In this document: positions 1-8,012 of the stretch, piece by piece
Layout: the number at the start of each line of letters is the position of its first letter
Position numbering within the stretch: the first letter of the stretch is position 1
Source of the DNA: Nicoliella lavandulae
Lineage (GTDB): Bacteria; Bacillota; Bacilli; Lactobacillales; Lactobacillaceae
Assembly (NCBI RefSeq): GCF_037546185.1
Contig: NZ_JAWMWH010000001.1
Span: forward strand, 434,001 to 498,000
Reading direction: 5' to 3'
Length of the DNA: 64,000 bases
Notes under the pieces: generated by a model
What the model was told of the DNA's origin: nothing
What the model saw: the letters and a program-made list of their open reading frames with translations, nothing else
Databases searched by the model: none
Translations under genes and position numbers: made by a program

Positions 1-936
1 CAAATCCTTTATATCACTAAAAAGTATTGATTTAAAATTGTTACTGAATTTAGAAAAAACATTTTTTAAATCTTTTTGAAGATTTTTCTTATCTTTTTTT
101 CTTAATACTAGGGTTAACATGAAATACACTGTAAATAAATTATCTTGAGTAGGAAGCTCAACGTTTATATAATTTTTAATCCCAGATTTTCGTCTTGGAC
201 GCTTTATTTTATGCGTATATAGTATTTCTTCGTGAGCACATACATTTCTAAATGAATTTATAGTCTGTATTATTCCATCTAAGTCGTCAGATTTTAGGGA
301 TAGCTTCTTGTGTTCCCTTCTGTAATCTCTATTATATTGTTTATTAAAATCTTGTACAATTATATTTTTTAAAGAATCTACCGAGCAAGAATAAAAATAA
401 CCTATATTTCCCATAGTAAGATAACCAGATAAAACCCATAGGGGAACTTCATTATGAGCGTCTATGTAATGTTGTATTGACGTTCCTCTTTTAGTAGCGT
501 AGTTAGATATAGTGCTAGAAAGTATATTTATTGTTTTTAAAACGTCTTTCAGTTTTTCTGATCTAGAAGAAAAATTATTAAAGTCAAGATATGAGTTACG
601 ATCTTTAAACATTTCTGAAAATCTATAGGAGACTCTGCTTTTTAAATTGCTCTCGAAAGTTAAAAAGTATTTAAGAAATATTGTTCTTAGTTCTCTATCA
701 AACATATAAAGAGAGTGCATTTCATCTAGAGATGATCCATTTTTGAATTCTTCAGGGTGGATTGTTTTCCCATCAATGTCTCTTTTTAGGAAGGGTCTTT
801 TATATCCATTAACGATGTTATAGTAATTTTCTTCCTCTAGGTATCTCATTGTTTTACTTGTGTTACCTACGTCTAAGTTTCTATCCCTTAGTATACTTAA
901 TTGTTGTCTATAAGTTTTAAATGGTTTATTCTTCAT
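1..936 (-). CDS. Abi_2 (AbiD/AbiF-like) abortive infection protein, C-terminus cut by the window edge
   Basis: The frame is open for 312 codons from the ATG at 936 to the window start, so the C-terminus is missing. An AGGAGGT ribosome site lies at 948-954. The protein shows Abi_2 family hallmarks: an N-terminal NIVNGYKRPF block near residue 41, an FDRELR block near residue 79, and RNVCAHEE at residues 230-237. The latter supplies the R-x4-H motif (R230, H235) typical of HEPN ribonucleases. Family knowledge: AbiD/AbiF proteins stop phage growth, probably by RNA cleavage. It sits at the distal end of the integrated island, the usual place for cargo, and has its own promoter and hairpin leader. 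Family assignment is secure; the target is unknown. Confidence 0.85.
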   Translation of the reverse strand, partial: MKNKPFKTYRQQLSILRDRNLDVGNTSKTMRYLEEENYYNIVNGYKRPFLKRDIDGKTIHPEEFKNGSSLDEMHSLYMFDRELRTIFLKYFLTFESNLKSRVSYRFSEMFKDRNSYLDFNNFSSRSEKLKDVLKTINILSSTISNYATKRGTSIQHYIDAHNEVPLWVLSGYLTMGNIGYFYSCSVDSLKNIIVQDFNKQYNRDYRREHKKLSLKSDDLDGIIQTINSFRNVCAHEEILYTHKIKRPRRKSGIKNYINVELPTQDNLFTVYFMLTLVLRKKDKKNLQKDLKNVFSKFSNNFKSILFSDIKDL

Positions 937-958
937 TTTAGCGCAATACCTCCTAATA

Positions 959-1003
959 CAAAAAGAGCTCAGCGCCTCGTAGGCTACTGAGCATGATCTT
1001 TCA
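959..1003 (-). ncRNA. candidate abiF-type leader RNA or attenuator of the Abi gene
   Basis: On the minus strand a promoter start near 1003 is followed at once by a hairpin. Its outer stem is GCTCAG (987-992) with CTGAGC (967-972) and its inner stem is GCCT with AGGC; CTCTTTTTG follows (959-966). This is an intrinsic-terminator layout ending only a few bases before the abi ribosome site. A structured RNA family called abiF is known upstream of abiF genes, and position and orientation fit, but I cannot test the covariance model. It could equally be a simple attenuator. Confidence 0.5.
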
Positions 1004-1009
1004 AATAAG

Positions 1010-1038
1010 AATATATCATTAAATATATGAATAATCAA
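1010..1038 (-). promoter_or_regulatory. promoter of the Abi gene and its leader
   Basis: On the minus strand TTGATT (1033-1038) and TATATT (1010-1015) are separated by exactly 17 bases. This gives transcription from about 1003 into the hairpin leader and the abi gene, so the cargo gene can be expressed without the island genes. Confidence 0.6.
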
Positions 1039-1290
1039 TGATATTATATAATTTTTTTTAAAAACTCATCTTTTTATTTAATAGAATCAATTTAATGATG
1101 TTAAAAAGCGAAAAAAAGTAAGGTGGCATCTATTGAATAACAATAAAACATATGAATGCTATTAAAGAGTATTCATAAACAAATTTAACTAAAAAAGAGA
1201 AAGATTAATGATTTAACATAACTTAAAAAGACTATCTTTAAAAAATGTTTATATATATTAAACATCTCCTCATTTGAAGTAATATCATAA

Positions 1291-1573
1291 TCGGCTGCCC
1301 AATTTTGGACAGCCGGCAACTCAATACTGGGCAGTTTAAATAGGTTGCGAACTTTTACGCAATCCCTGAAAATCTCACTGCTCAAAATTGCGCAATCAAT
1401 ATCAGCATTTTTTGTAAAGAGTTGCAATACTACGACAAGCCATGATTACTTTAAAATAGCCTATTCAAGCATGTGCTAATCATTGCAACGAAACAGTAAA
1501 AACTGTGTTGCAACACATTGCAATATCGTGTAGATGCAACGCCTTTTTATATGGTGCCAAGTGTGCCATTAAA
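1291..1573. repeat. structured repeat element, copy 1 (copy 2 at 11472-11703)
   Basis: About 145 bases from 1348 match 11522 onward at roughly 75-80 percent, including blocks such as AATATCAGCATT and TTAAAATAGCCTAT/TTAAGATAGCCTAT. Homology resumes through GCAACGCCTTTTTATA. Copy 1 has an extra stretch of about 60 bases (near 1485-1540) rich in TTGCAA motifs. A hairpin at 1292-1318 (GGCTG/CAGCC arms) has a counterpart with a different sequence but the same pairing in copy 2. The short leftward frame through the element (1185-1427) is not conserved in length, so a structured noncoding element is favoured. The 937-1851 gap otherwise holds only the abi promoter and leader and three 15-base repeats. 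Confidence 0.6.
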
Positions 1574-1577
1574 TCTT

Positions 1578-1783
1578 GTTACCATTTGTCACTTTTTTGT
1601 AACCGTTACGCTTTTTTTCCGTTACATTTAGTGACAAAATTTTAAGTATCAAAATTCAATTAAATAAGCACTTTTAAAGTCTTTAAATATAATACTTATA
1701 CCATAATATGCCACCAGTAATTACCAGTATTATCTAGCCATAAATTGCCATAAAAAATGTTATCAAATGTTACCATAAGTCAC
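1578..1783. repeat. three related 15-base repeats in an AT-rich gap
   Basis: The variants are GTTACCATTTGTCAC (1578-1592), GTTACATTTAGTGAC (1621-1635) and GTTACCATAAGTCAC (1769-1783). They lie in the untranslated stretch downstream of the HTH gene at 1852-2187. Such spaced sites suggest protein binding, for example a regulator or a packaging recognition region, but nothing here fixes the role. Confidence 0.4.
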
Positions 1784-1851
1784 TAACATTTACTAACCTT
1801 ATTTTGTCATTAATCGTTCTTAAAAACACTAGTAATCACTAGTGAAGATTG

Positions 1852-2187
1852 CTAAGAATTTCTAAGTGATATTTTGTGTTTACGTTTTAACTTTCGTTGA
1901 TAAGCTCGATACTTTTTTGCCTGTATTTCCACCTTACGTTGTGAAAAAAGACTAGCAATAACAGTTCCACTAGGTAGCTCATCAACTTGAAACAATTCAC
2001 GATTGCTCTTAGTGTTCCAATATTTCCGTTTAACGTGATTAGCATTGCCCCAACCGTGTCGATTACGATACACCTTAACAGTATTAACTGAAATACCGTG
2101 TAGAAAAGCTATCTCATCATCAGTCATGCAATGATCATAATTCTTTTTAGCCTCATCCCAATCAGCTACTGGTAACAATGTAATCAT
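1852..2187 (-). CDS. small helix-turn-helix island protein
   Basis: About 111 residues from the ATG at 2187; the frame is open further upstream to 2250, but that part lacks a good ribosome site. A TTG nine bases downstream would have better spacing from the AAAGG motif. Residues about 15-40 (DDEIAFLHGISVNTVKVYRNRHGW) read as a helix-turn-helix, and the C-terminus is strongly basic with many Lys and Arg. This suggests a DNA-binding regulator or a small terminase-like protein. I do not recognise a specific family. It is the last leftward gene of the island core before the cargo region. Confidence 0.55.
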   Translation of the reverse strand: MITLLPVADWDEAKKNYDHCMTDDEIAFLHGISVNTVKVYRNRHGWGNANHVKRKYWNTKSNRELFQVDELPSGTVIASLFSQRKVEIQAKKYRAYQRKLKRKHKISLRNS

Positions 2188-2307
2188 CCTTTCAACAGTA
2201 TGTATTGTAGTACCTGCTAACAGCAAGCACTTACAAATTGATAGGCACAATAGATAATCAATCTAACCTATGCTAAGCTAAGAAAATCTAATAAGTAATG
2301 CAATAAG

Positions 2308-2341
2308 GATGTAGCTACCAATCATGGCTTACATCTTTTTT
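2308..2341 (+). terminator. intrinsic terminator, plus strand
   Basis: The arms GATGTAGC and GCTTACATC are followed by six T on the plus strand. No recognised plus-strand gene precedes it inside the island, so it may block antisense transcription or serve an unrecognised short RNA. Confidence 0.45.
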
Positions 2342-2419
2342 GTTTTAAATTAAATCACATAAGTGTTAGATGGTAAAGGTTGCTTACATAAATTTACCTT
2401 TGATGTTTGAACAATCATC

Positions 2420-2872
2420 TTACTTAGAATGTAATTTCTGTAATTCATTGAATAATTGCTCAATAATAGCCCCGTCAGGTGTTTCATTGTCACTTATATT
2501 AGTTTTATCATTATCCATACTAGATTGCTTAAACGGCTCTAAAACAGGTTTAAACATCTTTATAAGTATTGTATATTCTTTAGCATACATTTTATCGACT
2601 GAACAATAAAAATGCTTAGCTACTTGTTTAATATTAGGCATTTCCTGTTTACTAGCATAGTAATATCTGTAAGCTAAGAATGCCCGTTCATCTTTAGTCA
2701 GGTAAGACAATCTAAAGAATAGTGATTTAGCTCTTAAAAATTCAATCCCCTCAAGCTTACCTAAGTTATGCTCATAGTAATACCAACACTTTAACAAACG
2801 CCTAATTTGATGACTATTAAACGTTGTTTTCATTGGATTGAATAAATCTTCTAAACTTTCATGCTTATACAT
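2420..2872 (-). CDS. putative RinA/ArpU-like transcription regulator
   Basis: About 150 residues. The ATG at 2872 is preferred over an upstream TTG because of the GAGTGA motif ahead of it. A helical N-terminus is followed around residues 75-105 by a likely helix-turn-helix (PNIKQVAKHFYCSVDKMYAKEY), resembling the sigma-like regulators of phage late genes such as RinA and ArpU. That likeness is by pattern only. It lies directly downstream of the gene at 2879-3355 with a few bases between them, so they are probably co-transcribed. Confidence 0.5.
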   Translation of the reverse strand: MYKHESLEDLFNPMKTTFNSHQIRRLLKCWYYYEHNLGKLEGIEFLRAKSLFFRLSYLTKDERAFLAYRYYYASKQEMPNIKQVAKHFYCSVDKMYAKEYTILIKMFKPVLEPFKQSSMDNDKTNISDNETPDGAIIEQLFNELQKLHSK

Positions 2873-2878
2873 AATCAA

Positions 2879-3355
2879 TCACTCTAATACACTTAAAATA
2901 TTATCAAAGTTAGTTTCAAAATCATTAGTTAGATCAACTGCTTTATCGTTGATGAAACCATAGCGGTATCCACTAGCCTCTTCAATCTGATTGCATTCAT
3001 TGATTGTCGATTGTTCTAAGCCTGCGTTACTACTGCTAACTGTATGGAGCATGAATTTAGTTCTTAAGTAGTCGTGTTCATTACCAGTCAAATCATCTAA
3101 ATAGCGATTAAACTCTTGCCACTTGAAGTTAAGCATATCAACTACATTATCGTTCAAATCTTCATAGCTCAATAGGTTATCAACTTGCTTTTGAAAAGGG
3201 ATGAAACCAATCTTATTACCATTATCATCATAAGCATTCGGACAACTCATAAACGACTGTTGCCAAAATAGCCAATCATAATAGGTATAACGCTTTCTAG
3301 CATGCTCAATCTTACTTGGTAATTTGAAGTAATCATAAATAATCGTGTTATCCAC
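2879..3355 (-). CDS. hypothetical island protein
   Basis: About 158 residues. The SD GGAGGG (3362-3367) best fits a GTG start at 3355; an ATG at 3361 is too close to it and the longest frame reaches 3397. The protein is rich in aromatic residues at the N-terminus (YTYYDWLFWQQSF) and acidic overall. I recognise no domain. It lies between the small gene at 3547 and the regulator at 2420, in the block downstream of the replication origin. Confidence 0.55.
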   Translation of the reverse strand: MDNTIIYDYFKLPSKIEHARKRYTYYDWLFWQQSFMSCPNAYDDNGNKIGFIPFQKQVDNLLSYEDLNDNVVDMLNFKWQEFNRYLDDLTGNEHDYLRTKFMLHTVSSSNAGLEQSTINECNQIEEASGYRYGFINDKAVDLTNDFETNFDNILSVLE

Positions 3356-3405
3356 TCTCATCCCTCCAAAGCAACAATAACTAAGTCTGAAATTCATATG
3401 TACAG

Positions 3406-3428
3406 TAAAAGCAGTGCCAAAACACTGC
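3406..3428 (-). terminator. intrinsic terminator downstream of the 3547 gene
   Basis: On the minus strand AGCAGTG, a short loop and CACTGCT are followed by TTTT. It lies between the gene ending at 3547 and the one starting at 3355. Confidence 0.5.
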
Positions 3429-3546
3429 TCTCACTAGCGGTTGTATATTAGGATAATTAATTAGCAACTAAATATCTAACATTTATATTATACCATATTT
3501 AGTAACATAATTATAGCTACAAGCACCTATATAACAACGTTTATAG

Positions 3547-3927
3547 CTATTTTTTGTTTTCCCAATCAACCATTTTAAGATGCTTAAAATCTTCTGCCAT
3601 TTCTATTTCGATAGCATCCATGTTTCCATTTAAGTCTTTGTAGTAATCTAAGAAGTTATCTCTTTGGTACTGATTAAATTCTTTTCTATATTTTTCACTA
3701 ACCTTGCTTCTAATTGTTCTACTTACGTGGTTTCGATTTAATTGGTAATCACACTTGGTTCTATCAATGCTATTAATCAATTCATCAATTTCGGACTTTC
3801 GTTCCTTGCAATCAGGGTTTACATCTTCAGTATCAGCCATAAAATCAATTACCATATATTTTAAGCTGTTATAAAGTTCAGAATTAATTAAATACTGCTT
3901 ATTTATTTGATCTAATTTGTTTTCCAT
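3547..3927 (-). CDS. hypothetical charged island protein
   Basis: 126 residues from an ATG with a clear AGAGGTAG ribosome site. It is highly charged (Lys, Glu, Asp, Arg) and probably helical, with no cysteine pair or membrane segment, and I recognise no family. Its start codon lies only about 20 bases from the iteron cluster at 3946-4305, so its transcription begins within or across the putative origin. A role in replication or its control is possible but not shown. Confidence 0.55.
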   Translation of the reverse strand: MENKLDQINKQYLINSELYNSLKYMVIDFMADTEDVNPDCKERKSEIDELINSIDRTKCDYQLNRNHVSRTIRSKVSEKYRKEFNQYQRDNFLDYYKDLNGNMDAIEIEMAEDFKHLKMVDWENKK

Positions 3928-3945
3928 TTTTCTACCTCTTCATAA

Positions 3946-4305
3946 TTTAGAGTACGCTAACTTTACTAACTAATTATCAGCAAATCTTAGTTTAGAGTAC
4001 GCTAATCATTTTTAGAGTACGCTTGCGTACACTAGAAAATCACTTAGTGTACGCTACATCAGCCCTTTAGTATCAAGGCATTCAGCCACTAGAGTACACT
4101 AAGTACACTAAAAATCGGGTTTTAATATATATAGTTAATAACTAATACTATTACATAGTAAATACTTTTTCTTATACACGTGAGTAATTTAGTGTACTCA
4201 GTGTACTATACCCCTTATAAACACCGCCATAACAATCATAACTCGGAGTACACTAAGCCGATATTAAGTGTACTCTAAGCGTACTTAGTGTACTCTACTG
4301 TACTA
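3946..4305. repeat. iteron cluster, probable replication origin of the island
   Basis: About 13 copies of a motif centred on GTAC, consensus GAGTACRCTAAG in either orientation, occur near 3949, 3994, 4014, 4025, 4044, 4091, 4101, 4190, 4199, 4245, 4265, 4277 and 4287. Copies 4114-4188 apart flank a strongly AT-rich stretch that could melt. The cluster abuts the stop codon of the primase-helicase. In staphylococcal pathogenicity islands the Rep protein binds iterons in the matching place. Assignment as origin is inference from that layout. Confidence 0.7.
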
Positions 4306-6558
4306 AACTCTCTTGTAGCCTCTAGCGTACTTTCCTTTTACAAGACTTTTAACGGTATTTGATTGTTTCCAATCATCTAATCCGCTCATTGTGAGACTTA
4401 TCTTTTTGGATAATGCTCTTGAAGTGCCTTGAATACTCTTATTGTTATCCTTGTTAAGTGGGATGCTAAGCAATTCTCTAGTTGATACCTCTTTCATTGA
4501 TACTAAATCATCTTCAGTTAAATTAGGTTCATCCTCTTTACCAGTAGAATACCTATTTTCATAAAAGACACGCTTATAATGCTGTTCTCTTTGAAACTCT
4601 GAATACTCATCCCAATTCTTAGGCACTAGCATGTTAATGTATGATTTAATCGACTCATCTACTGGATCATAGCTTTCATTTTTAGAGCGTTCAGCATTAG
4701 CGGATGCCTCTTCATCACTAGTTAGATACAATAACTCGCCTTGTTCCATTAAATACTTAGCCTCGGCATAAATTTGATGTAGTGTATTATCATCAATACT
4801 CATTGCACTGTGCTTAATTTTGCTAACACCACATTCAACAGTTAAGTATCTACGGTTTCCCGTCTTATCTGATAAGAATTGTTGTTCATTAGTAGTTCCT
4901 GCAAATACGTTATTACGCTTATAAACGCTATTAGCTTGCCCAAAAGGCTTTCTATACATATCAGATGTAGCACTAATAAAAGATTTAATGTTATCAATTT
5001 TGGAGTTTTTAAGTGGTGCTAACTCTCCTAATTCAACTATCCAACTATCCTGTAGTTTCATGGTTTCATCTTTGTTACTACTATCCATTCGTCCTAGGTT
5101 ATCTAAAAAGTATCCATGCGATAGCTTACTTAACAATGTACTTTTTCCTAAGCCCTGCTTTCCAGTTAGAATTACCATTAAATCAAACTTGATGCCAGGA
5201 TGAAATATCCTAGATACTGCACCAACCATAAATTTACGGGCAACCATTCTATTATATGAATTATCATCTGCTCCTAAATAGTCAATAAACAGCGTTTCAA
5301 CCCGTTTAACGTTATCCCACTGTTGTTCATTGATTATATCCTTAACTGGATTAAATGAGTGTTTTACAGCGTATTCTTCAATGCCTTGATACATAGTTTT
5401 AGGATTATTAGCAACAACATTGTACTGGTTTTCAATGTAAATTCTTATCTTTGTTTCGTCTAGGTCGCTCCACCGTTTCCACTCATTTGCATGTTTTATA
5501 ACAACTGAGTTAATAAATTCATCATACTTAATAGATTGTCTTAGCTTATCATCATACTCACAAATAACGGCAAAATTACTAGCAAAATTTGTTCTAGGAC
5601 TGCCACTCTTGTTATATTTCAATGGCACTTTACTACGATTTACTTCTGCTTGTTCATCTAATGAGGTGGCTTTAATTAAATTGTGATTACTTTTAGAAAT
5701 ACTGTTGAAAATAGATTTTAATTCATTTTTTGATAATGATGGAAAAGTGTACTTATCATTAATTAGTTGCATCCAATTCCATACTTGATCATTGCTTGCT
5801 CCAGTAGCAAATAACTTTCCTGCAATACTAGTTAGCTTATTATTTCTATCTCCTGATGAAATGCCATTCAATAGATTATCATTAAGCTCAATCAGCCAAT
5901 CAACTGCTTTAGCATTAACGTTTACATTATTGTTTTTGTTTGTATGCTTGTGCTTAGCATTATCTTTCTCAATAGCACTAATCACTTGAGACCTAAGCCA
6001 ATCAGGCATTATACCAATTTCATCACTTACCAATGGTTTGATATTTTCAGTTTCATTAGCAGGCCTATAATTATCACTGGGAAAAATAATAGTTGATGTA
6101 GTCTTGACTTCGACAAAATCATTTAAATTTATTTTTTTTGGTATGCTTTCATAAGGTAAATCGTTTCGATAAATATAGTGAAAGCCATTGTTCCTAGTAA
6201 TTTCCATAGCAACACTGTTCTCATTAAGTCTATTACCTTTCTTGATGTTTTCAGTAATCCATTTACTACCGTTGTTATTTCCGTGATGGTTATCAACATC
6301 AATCGTGATGAGTTCACTCTTGAATGGTATCATTGCAACATCACATGAAATATTGCCATTTTCATCAGGTTTAAGCCATTCTTTTAGCTGTTCAATATCA
6401 TAAGTAGCCCTGTTAGGCCAATCCTTAATAGCGGACTTTTTAGTACCTTTTATAAGTGGGTACATGTAAATATAGTGGTCTGCTACTTGCTTGATGTATT
6501 CCCAAGGTGTTAAGTTATCGACTGAGCTTACTTGTTTAGTTGCTAATTGGTTATTCAT
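4303..6558 (-). CDS. island primase-helicase (PrimPol plus VirE-type helicase)
   Basis: About 751 residues. The ATG at 6558 is chosen because AAAGGCGGG precedes it; the longer frame begins at 6579. The N-terminal 200 residues look like a primase-polymerase domain, with the acidic pair ITIDVDNHHG near residue 90. A primase C-terminal segment follows. The second half has a Walker A motif (TGKQGLGKST, about residue 465) and a downstream ELGELAPL block of the virulence-associated-E/DUF5906 helicases. These proteins initiate replication of satellite islands and some phages. The iteron cluster lies just past its stop codon, supporting a Rep role. A terminator-like hairpin precedes the gene. Confidence 0.8.
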   Translation of the reverse strand: MNNQLATKQVSSVDNLTPWEYIKQVADHYIYMYPLIKGTKKSAIKDWPNRATYDIEQLKEWLKPDENGNISCDVAMIPFKSELITIDVDNHHGNNNGSKWITENIKKGNRLNENSVAMEITRNNGFHYIYRNDLPYESIPKKINLNDFVEVKTTSTIIFPSDNYRPANETENIKPLVSDEIGIMPDWLRSQVISAIEKDNAKHKHTNKNNNVNVNAKAVDWLIELNDNLLNGISSGDRNNKLTSIAGKLFATGASNDQVWNWMQLINDKYTFPSLSKNELKSIFNSISKSNHNLIKATSLDEQAEVNRSKVPLKYNKSGSPRTNFASNFAVICEYDDKLRQSIKYDEFINSVVIKHANEWKRWSDLDETKIRIYIENQYNVVANNPKTMYQGIEEYAVKHSFNPVKDIINEQQWDNVKRVETLFIDYLGADDNSYNRMVARKFMVGAVSRIFHPGIKFDLMVILTGKQGLGKSTLLSKLSHGYFLDNLGRMDSSNKDETMKLQDSWIVELGELAPLKNSKIDNIKSFISATSDMYRKPFGQANSVYKRNNVFAGTTNEQQFLSDKTGNRRYLTVECGVSKIKHSAMSIDDNTLHQIYAEAKYLMEQGELLYLTSDEEASANAERSKNESYDPVDESIKSYINMLVPKNWDEYSEFQREQHYKRVFYENRYSTGKEDEPNLTEDDLVSMKEVSTRELLSIPLNKDNNKSIQGTSRALSKKISLTMSGLDDWKQSNTVKSLVKGKYARGYKRV

Positions 6559-6581
6559 TAAATCCCGCCTTTCTATCAATC

Positions 6582-6628
6582 AAAAAAGCACCAAAACCAA
6601 TTAATTAATGTTCTCTTGGTCTTGGTGC
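6582..6628 (-). terminator. intrinsic terminator between the 6644 gene and the primase gene
   Basis: On the minus strand GCACCAAGACCAA pairs with TTGGTTTTGGTGC across a 15-base loop and is followed by six T. It would separate or attenuate primase expression relative to the early genes. Confidence 0.65.
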
Positions 6629-6643
6629 AATCAACATTCAGCC

Positions 6644-6955
6644 TTACTTGTTGTCAGTGTCTCTACTTTCAATCATCTCAACTAAAGCATCATCAATCGA
6701 TAGTCGCATATCATCAAGCATGCTATCAATGTGCATCAACGCTCCACCACTAAACAATAAAGCCATAACTTCTGTTAAGCTCTCAGGATCGTTCTTATTG
6801 TTATATTTAAGATTTAACACGCTGATGTAGTCCCTGATGAAGTTCACAGCTGATAAACTACTGCTCAATCCTTTTTCTAAGGCATCTAGTTTTCTTTCGT
6901 TAATTTCTTTGGTTAATTTCAATTCATTTGATTGTGTTTTCTTTTCACTATTCAT
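6644..6955 (-). CDS. hypothetical helical island protein
   Basis: 103 residues with an AGGAGG ribosome site before the ATG at 6955. The sequence is mostly charged and helical, with an N-terminal Lys/Glu-rich stretch and an acidic C-terminus, and it may form a coiled coil. No recognised domain. It lies immediately upstream of the primase gene, separated from it by a terminator. The short frame at 6948-7070 overlaps its start by eight bases. Confidence 0.55.
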   Translation of the reverse strand: MNSEKKTQSNELKLTKEINERKLDALEKGLSSSLSAVNFIRDYISVLNLKYNNKNDPESLTEVMALLFSGGALMHIDSMLDDMRLSIDDALVEMIESRDTDNK

Positions 6956-7070
6956 TTAATAGTCCTCCTAATTTTGATATAATTAGGGATGTAAAGCCTA
7001 TTGCTAAGACTTTTATAAACCGCTTGCTCGCCAAAGTTAAAGCGGTTTTTTTGTACCCTAATTTATTCAT
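6948..7070 (-). CDS. possible 40-residue peptide overlapping the next gene
   Basis: The ATG at 7070 follows GGAG by about eight bases and the frame ends in an ATGAATAG overlap with the start of the 6644-6955 gene, suggesting translational coupling. The peptide is basic at the N-terminus and hydrophobic at the C-terminus (IKVLAIGFTSLIIS). Against it, a plus-strand terminator hairpin (7018-7052) lies inside the frame. Weakly supported. Confidence 0.3.
   Translation of the reverse strand: MNKLGYKKTALTLASKRFIKVLAIGFTSLIISKLGGLLNE
7018..7052 (+). terminator. intrinsic terminator, plus strand, inside the leftward operon
   Basis: AACCGCTT and AAGCGGTT pair perfectly across 14 bases and are followed by seven T on the plus strand. 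No plus-strand gene was found ahead of it, so it may end an antisense RNA or block read-through. Confidence 0.5.
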
Positions 7071-7081
7071 AACAATTACTC

Positions 7082-7222
7082 CTAATCTTCAATTAAATAC
7101 TTAAAATATGCTTTTAATGAGTCAAACTTTTGTACTTGCTTACCTACCTTAAAAGATATAAAAATAACGACAAAAACCCAAAATAAGCCAAGTTGTGAAT
7201 GTGCATTAATAAATCCTTGCAT
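7082..7222 (-). CDS. small single-pass membrane protein
   Basis: 46 residues from an ATG at 7222 preceded by AAAGGAG about ten bases upstream. One hydrophobic helix runs from about residue 11 to 24 (LGLFWVFVVIFISF), followed by a basic and amphipathic tail. It begins four bases after the Rha-like gene ends, so it is probably in the same transcript. Its function is unknown; small membrane peptides are common in phage early regions. Confidence 0.5.
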   Translation of the reverse strand: MQGFINAHSQLGLFWVFVVIFISFKVGKQVQKFDSLKAYFKYLIED

Positions 7223-7225
7223 TGA

Positions 7226-7927
7226 TTATTCATCTCCTTTCACTTTTTCAAGTAATCTGTATTGCTTAGGTGTGATAGCATTCTTAATGTCTGCATACGC
7301 CATATTCAAGCCATTTAATGCAATTACAGCATTCTTAACTTTATTAACTGCTTGTTGTTCATCAACTGTTAGATAGTCAGCTAAAACCGCTCCTTTAGGG
7401 ATGTTTCGCTGTTTTCTTAATTGATTGGTGGTAGTATTCAAGGCAATCTTATAAATCAACTTATTTAGATTGGCATAATCATGGCTACCATTCATATTAG
7501 GATTATCCCTGATGCTCTCCCCTAATGACTTTGACACTGGTTTGCTCTGTTCATGAGATAACTTCCGACTATCTAATAACTTTCTTGTATTAACAAAAGC
7601 AACAGATAAGTTGTATTTAAACTTGATTACACGTGATGTATTTCTTAAAAGCGTAATAATGAAAATAGCTTGCTGTTCATTAAATATAAATATTTCTCTA
7701 GGTCTGCCGTTTTTAGCATGAAGTTTTCGGATTTTAAATCTGGAAACCCCCTTGTTATTTCTTGCTAAACTTTTAACAGACTCTTCATCAACACCTGCAT
7801 TTTTAGCTATTGCATCACTAGTCGTAAATGGTTCTTCATTCTCACTGTTAGATTTAACAAATACAAAACCGATATTTAACAAATCAAATCCAATATTAAA
7901 TGGATCATACTTAATAACATCTTTCAT
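7226..7927 (-). CDS. Rha-family phage regulator / antirepressor
   Basis: 233 residues, ATG with GGAGG seven bases upstream. The N-terminal 110 residues match the Rha pattern: a TTSDAIAKNAG helix near 36, a basic GRPREIFIF strand near 75, and a helical LLRNTSRVIKFKYNLSVAF segment near 93. The C-terminal part (YANLNKLIYKIAL, QLRKQRNIPKG, LADYLTVDEQ) matches the domain seen on many Lactobacillales antirepressors. Such proteins relieve CI-type repression or interfere with lysogeny control. It is the third leftward gene after the switch region. Confidence 0.7.
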   Translation of the reverse strand: MKDVIKYDPFNIGFDLLNIGFVFVKSNSENEEPFTTSDAIAKNAGVDEESVKSLARNNKGVSRFKIRKLHAKNGRPREIFIFNEQQAIFIITLLRNTSRVIKFKYNLSVAFVNTRKLLDSRKLSHEQSKPVSKSLGESIRDNPNMNGSHDYANLNKLIYKIALNTTTNQLRKQRNIPKGAVLADYLTVDEQQAVNKVKNAVIALNGLNMAYADIKNAITPKQYRLLEKVKGDE

Positions 7928-7990
7928 TTATTGCCTCCAATATTTAAAACACCTAATAGCCTGCATATTAAGGGCTATTTTTTGTATCAT

Positions 7991-8005
7991 CCACCGCACC
8001 CACGG
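7991..8005. repeat. 15-base GC-rich repeat, copy 1
   Basis: CCACCGCACCCACGG occurs here and again at 9321-9335, just before the integrase start. A 12-of-14 inverted match lies at 10737-10750. Strikingly GC-rich for the island. Possible integrase or excisionase arm sites. Confidence 0.5.
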
Positions 8006-8012
8006 CATTAAT

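Noticed and set aside
1185..1427. 80-residue leftward frame in the repeat element
   Set aside because: It starts at TTG with no good ribosome site, and the homologous copy at 11.5 kb has a different length and an early stop; it is better explained as noncoding.
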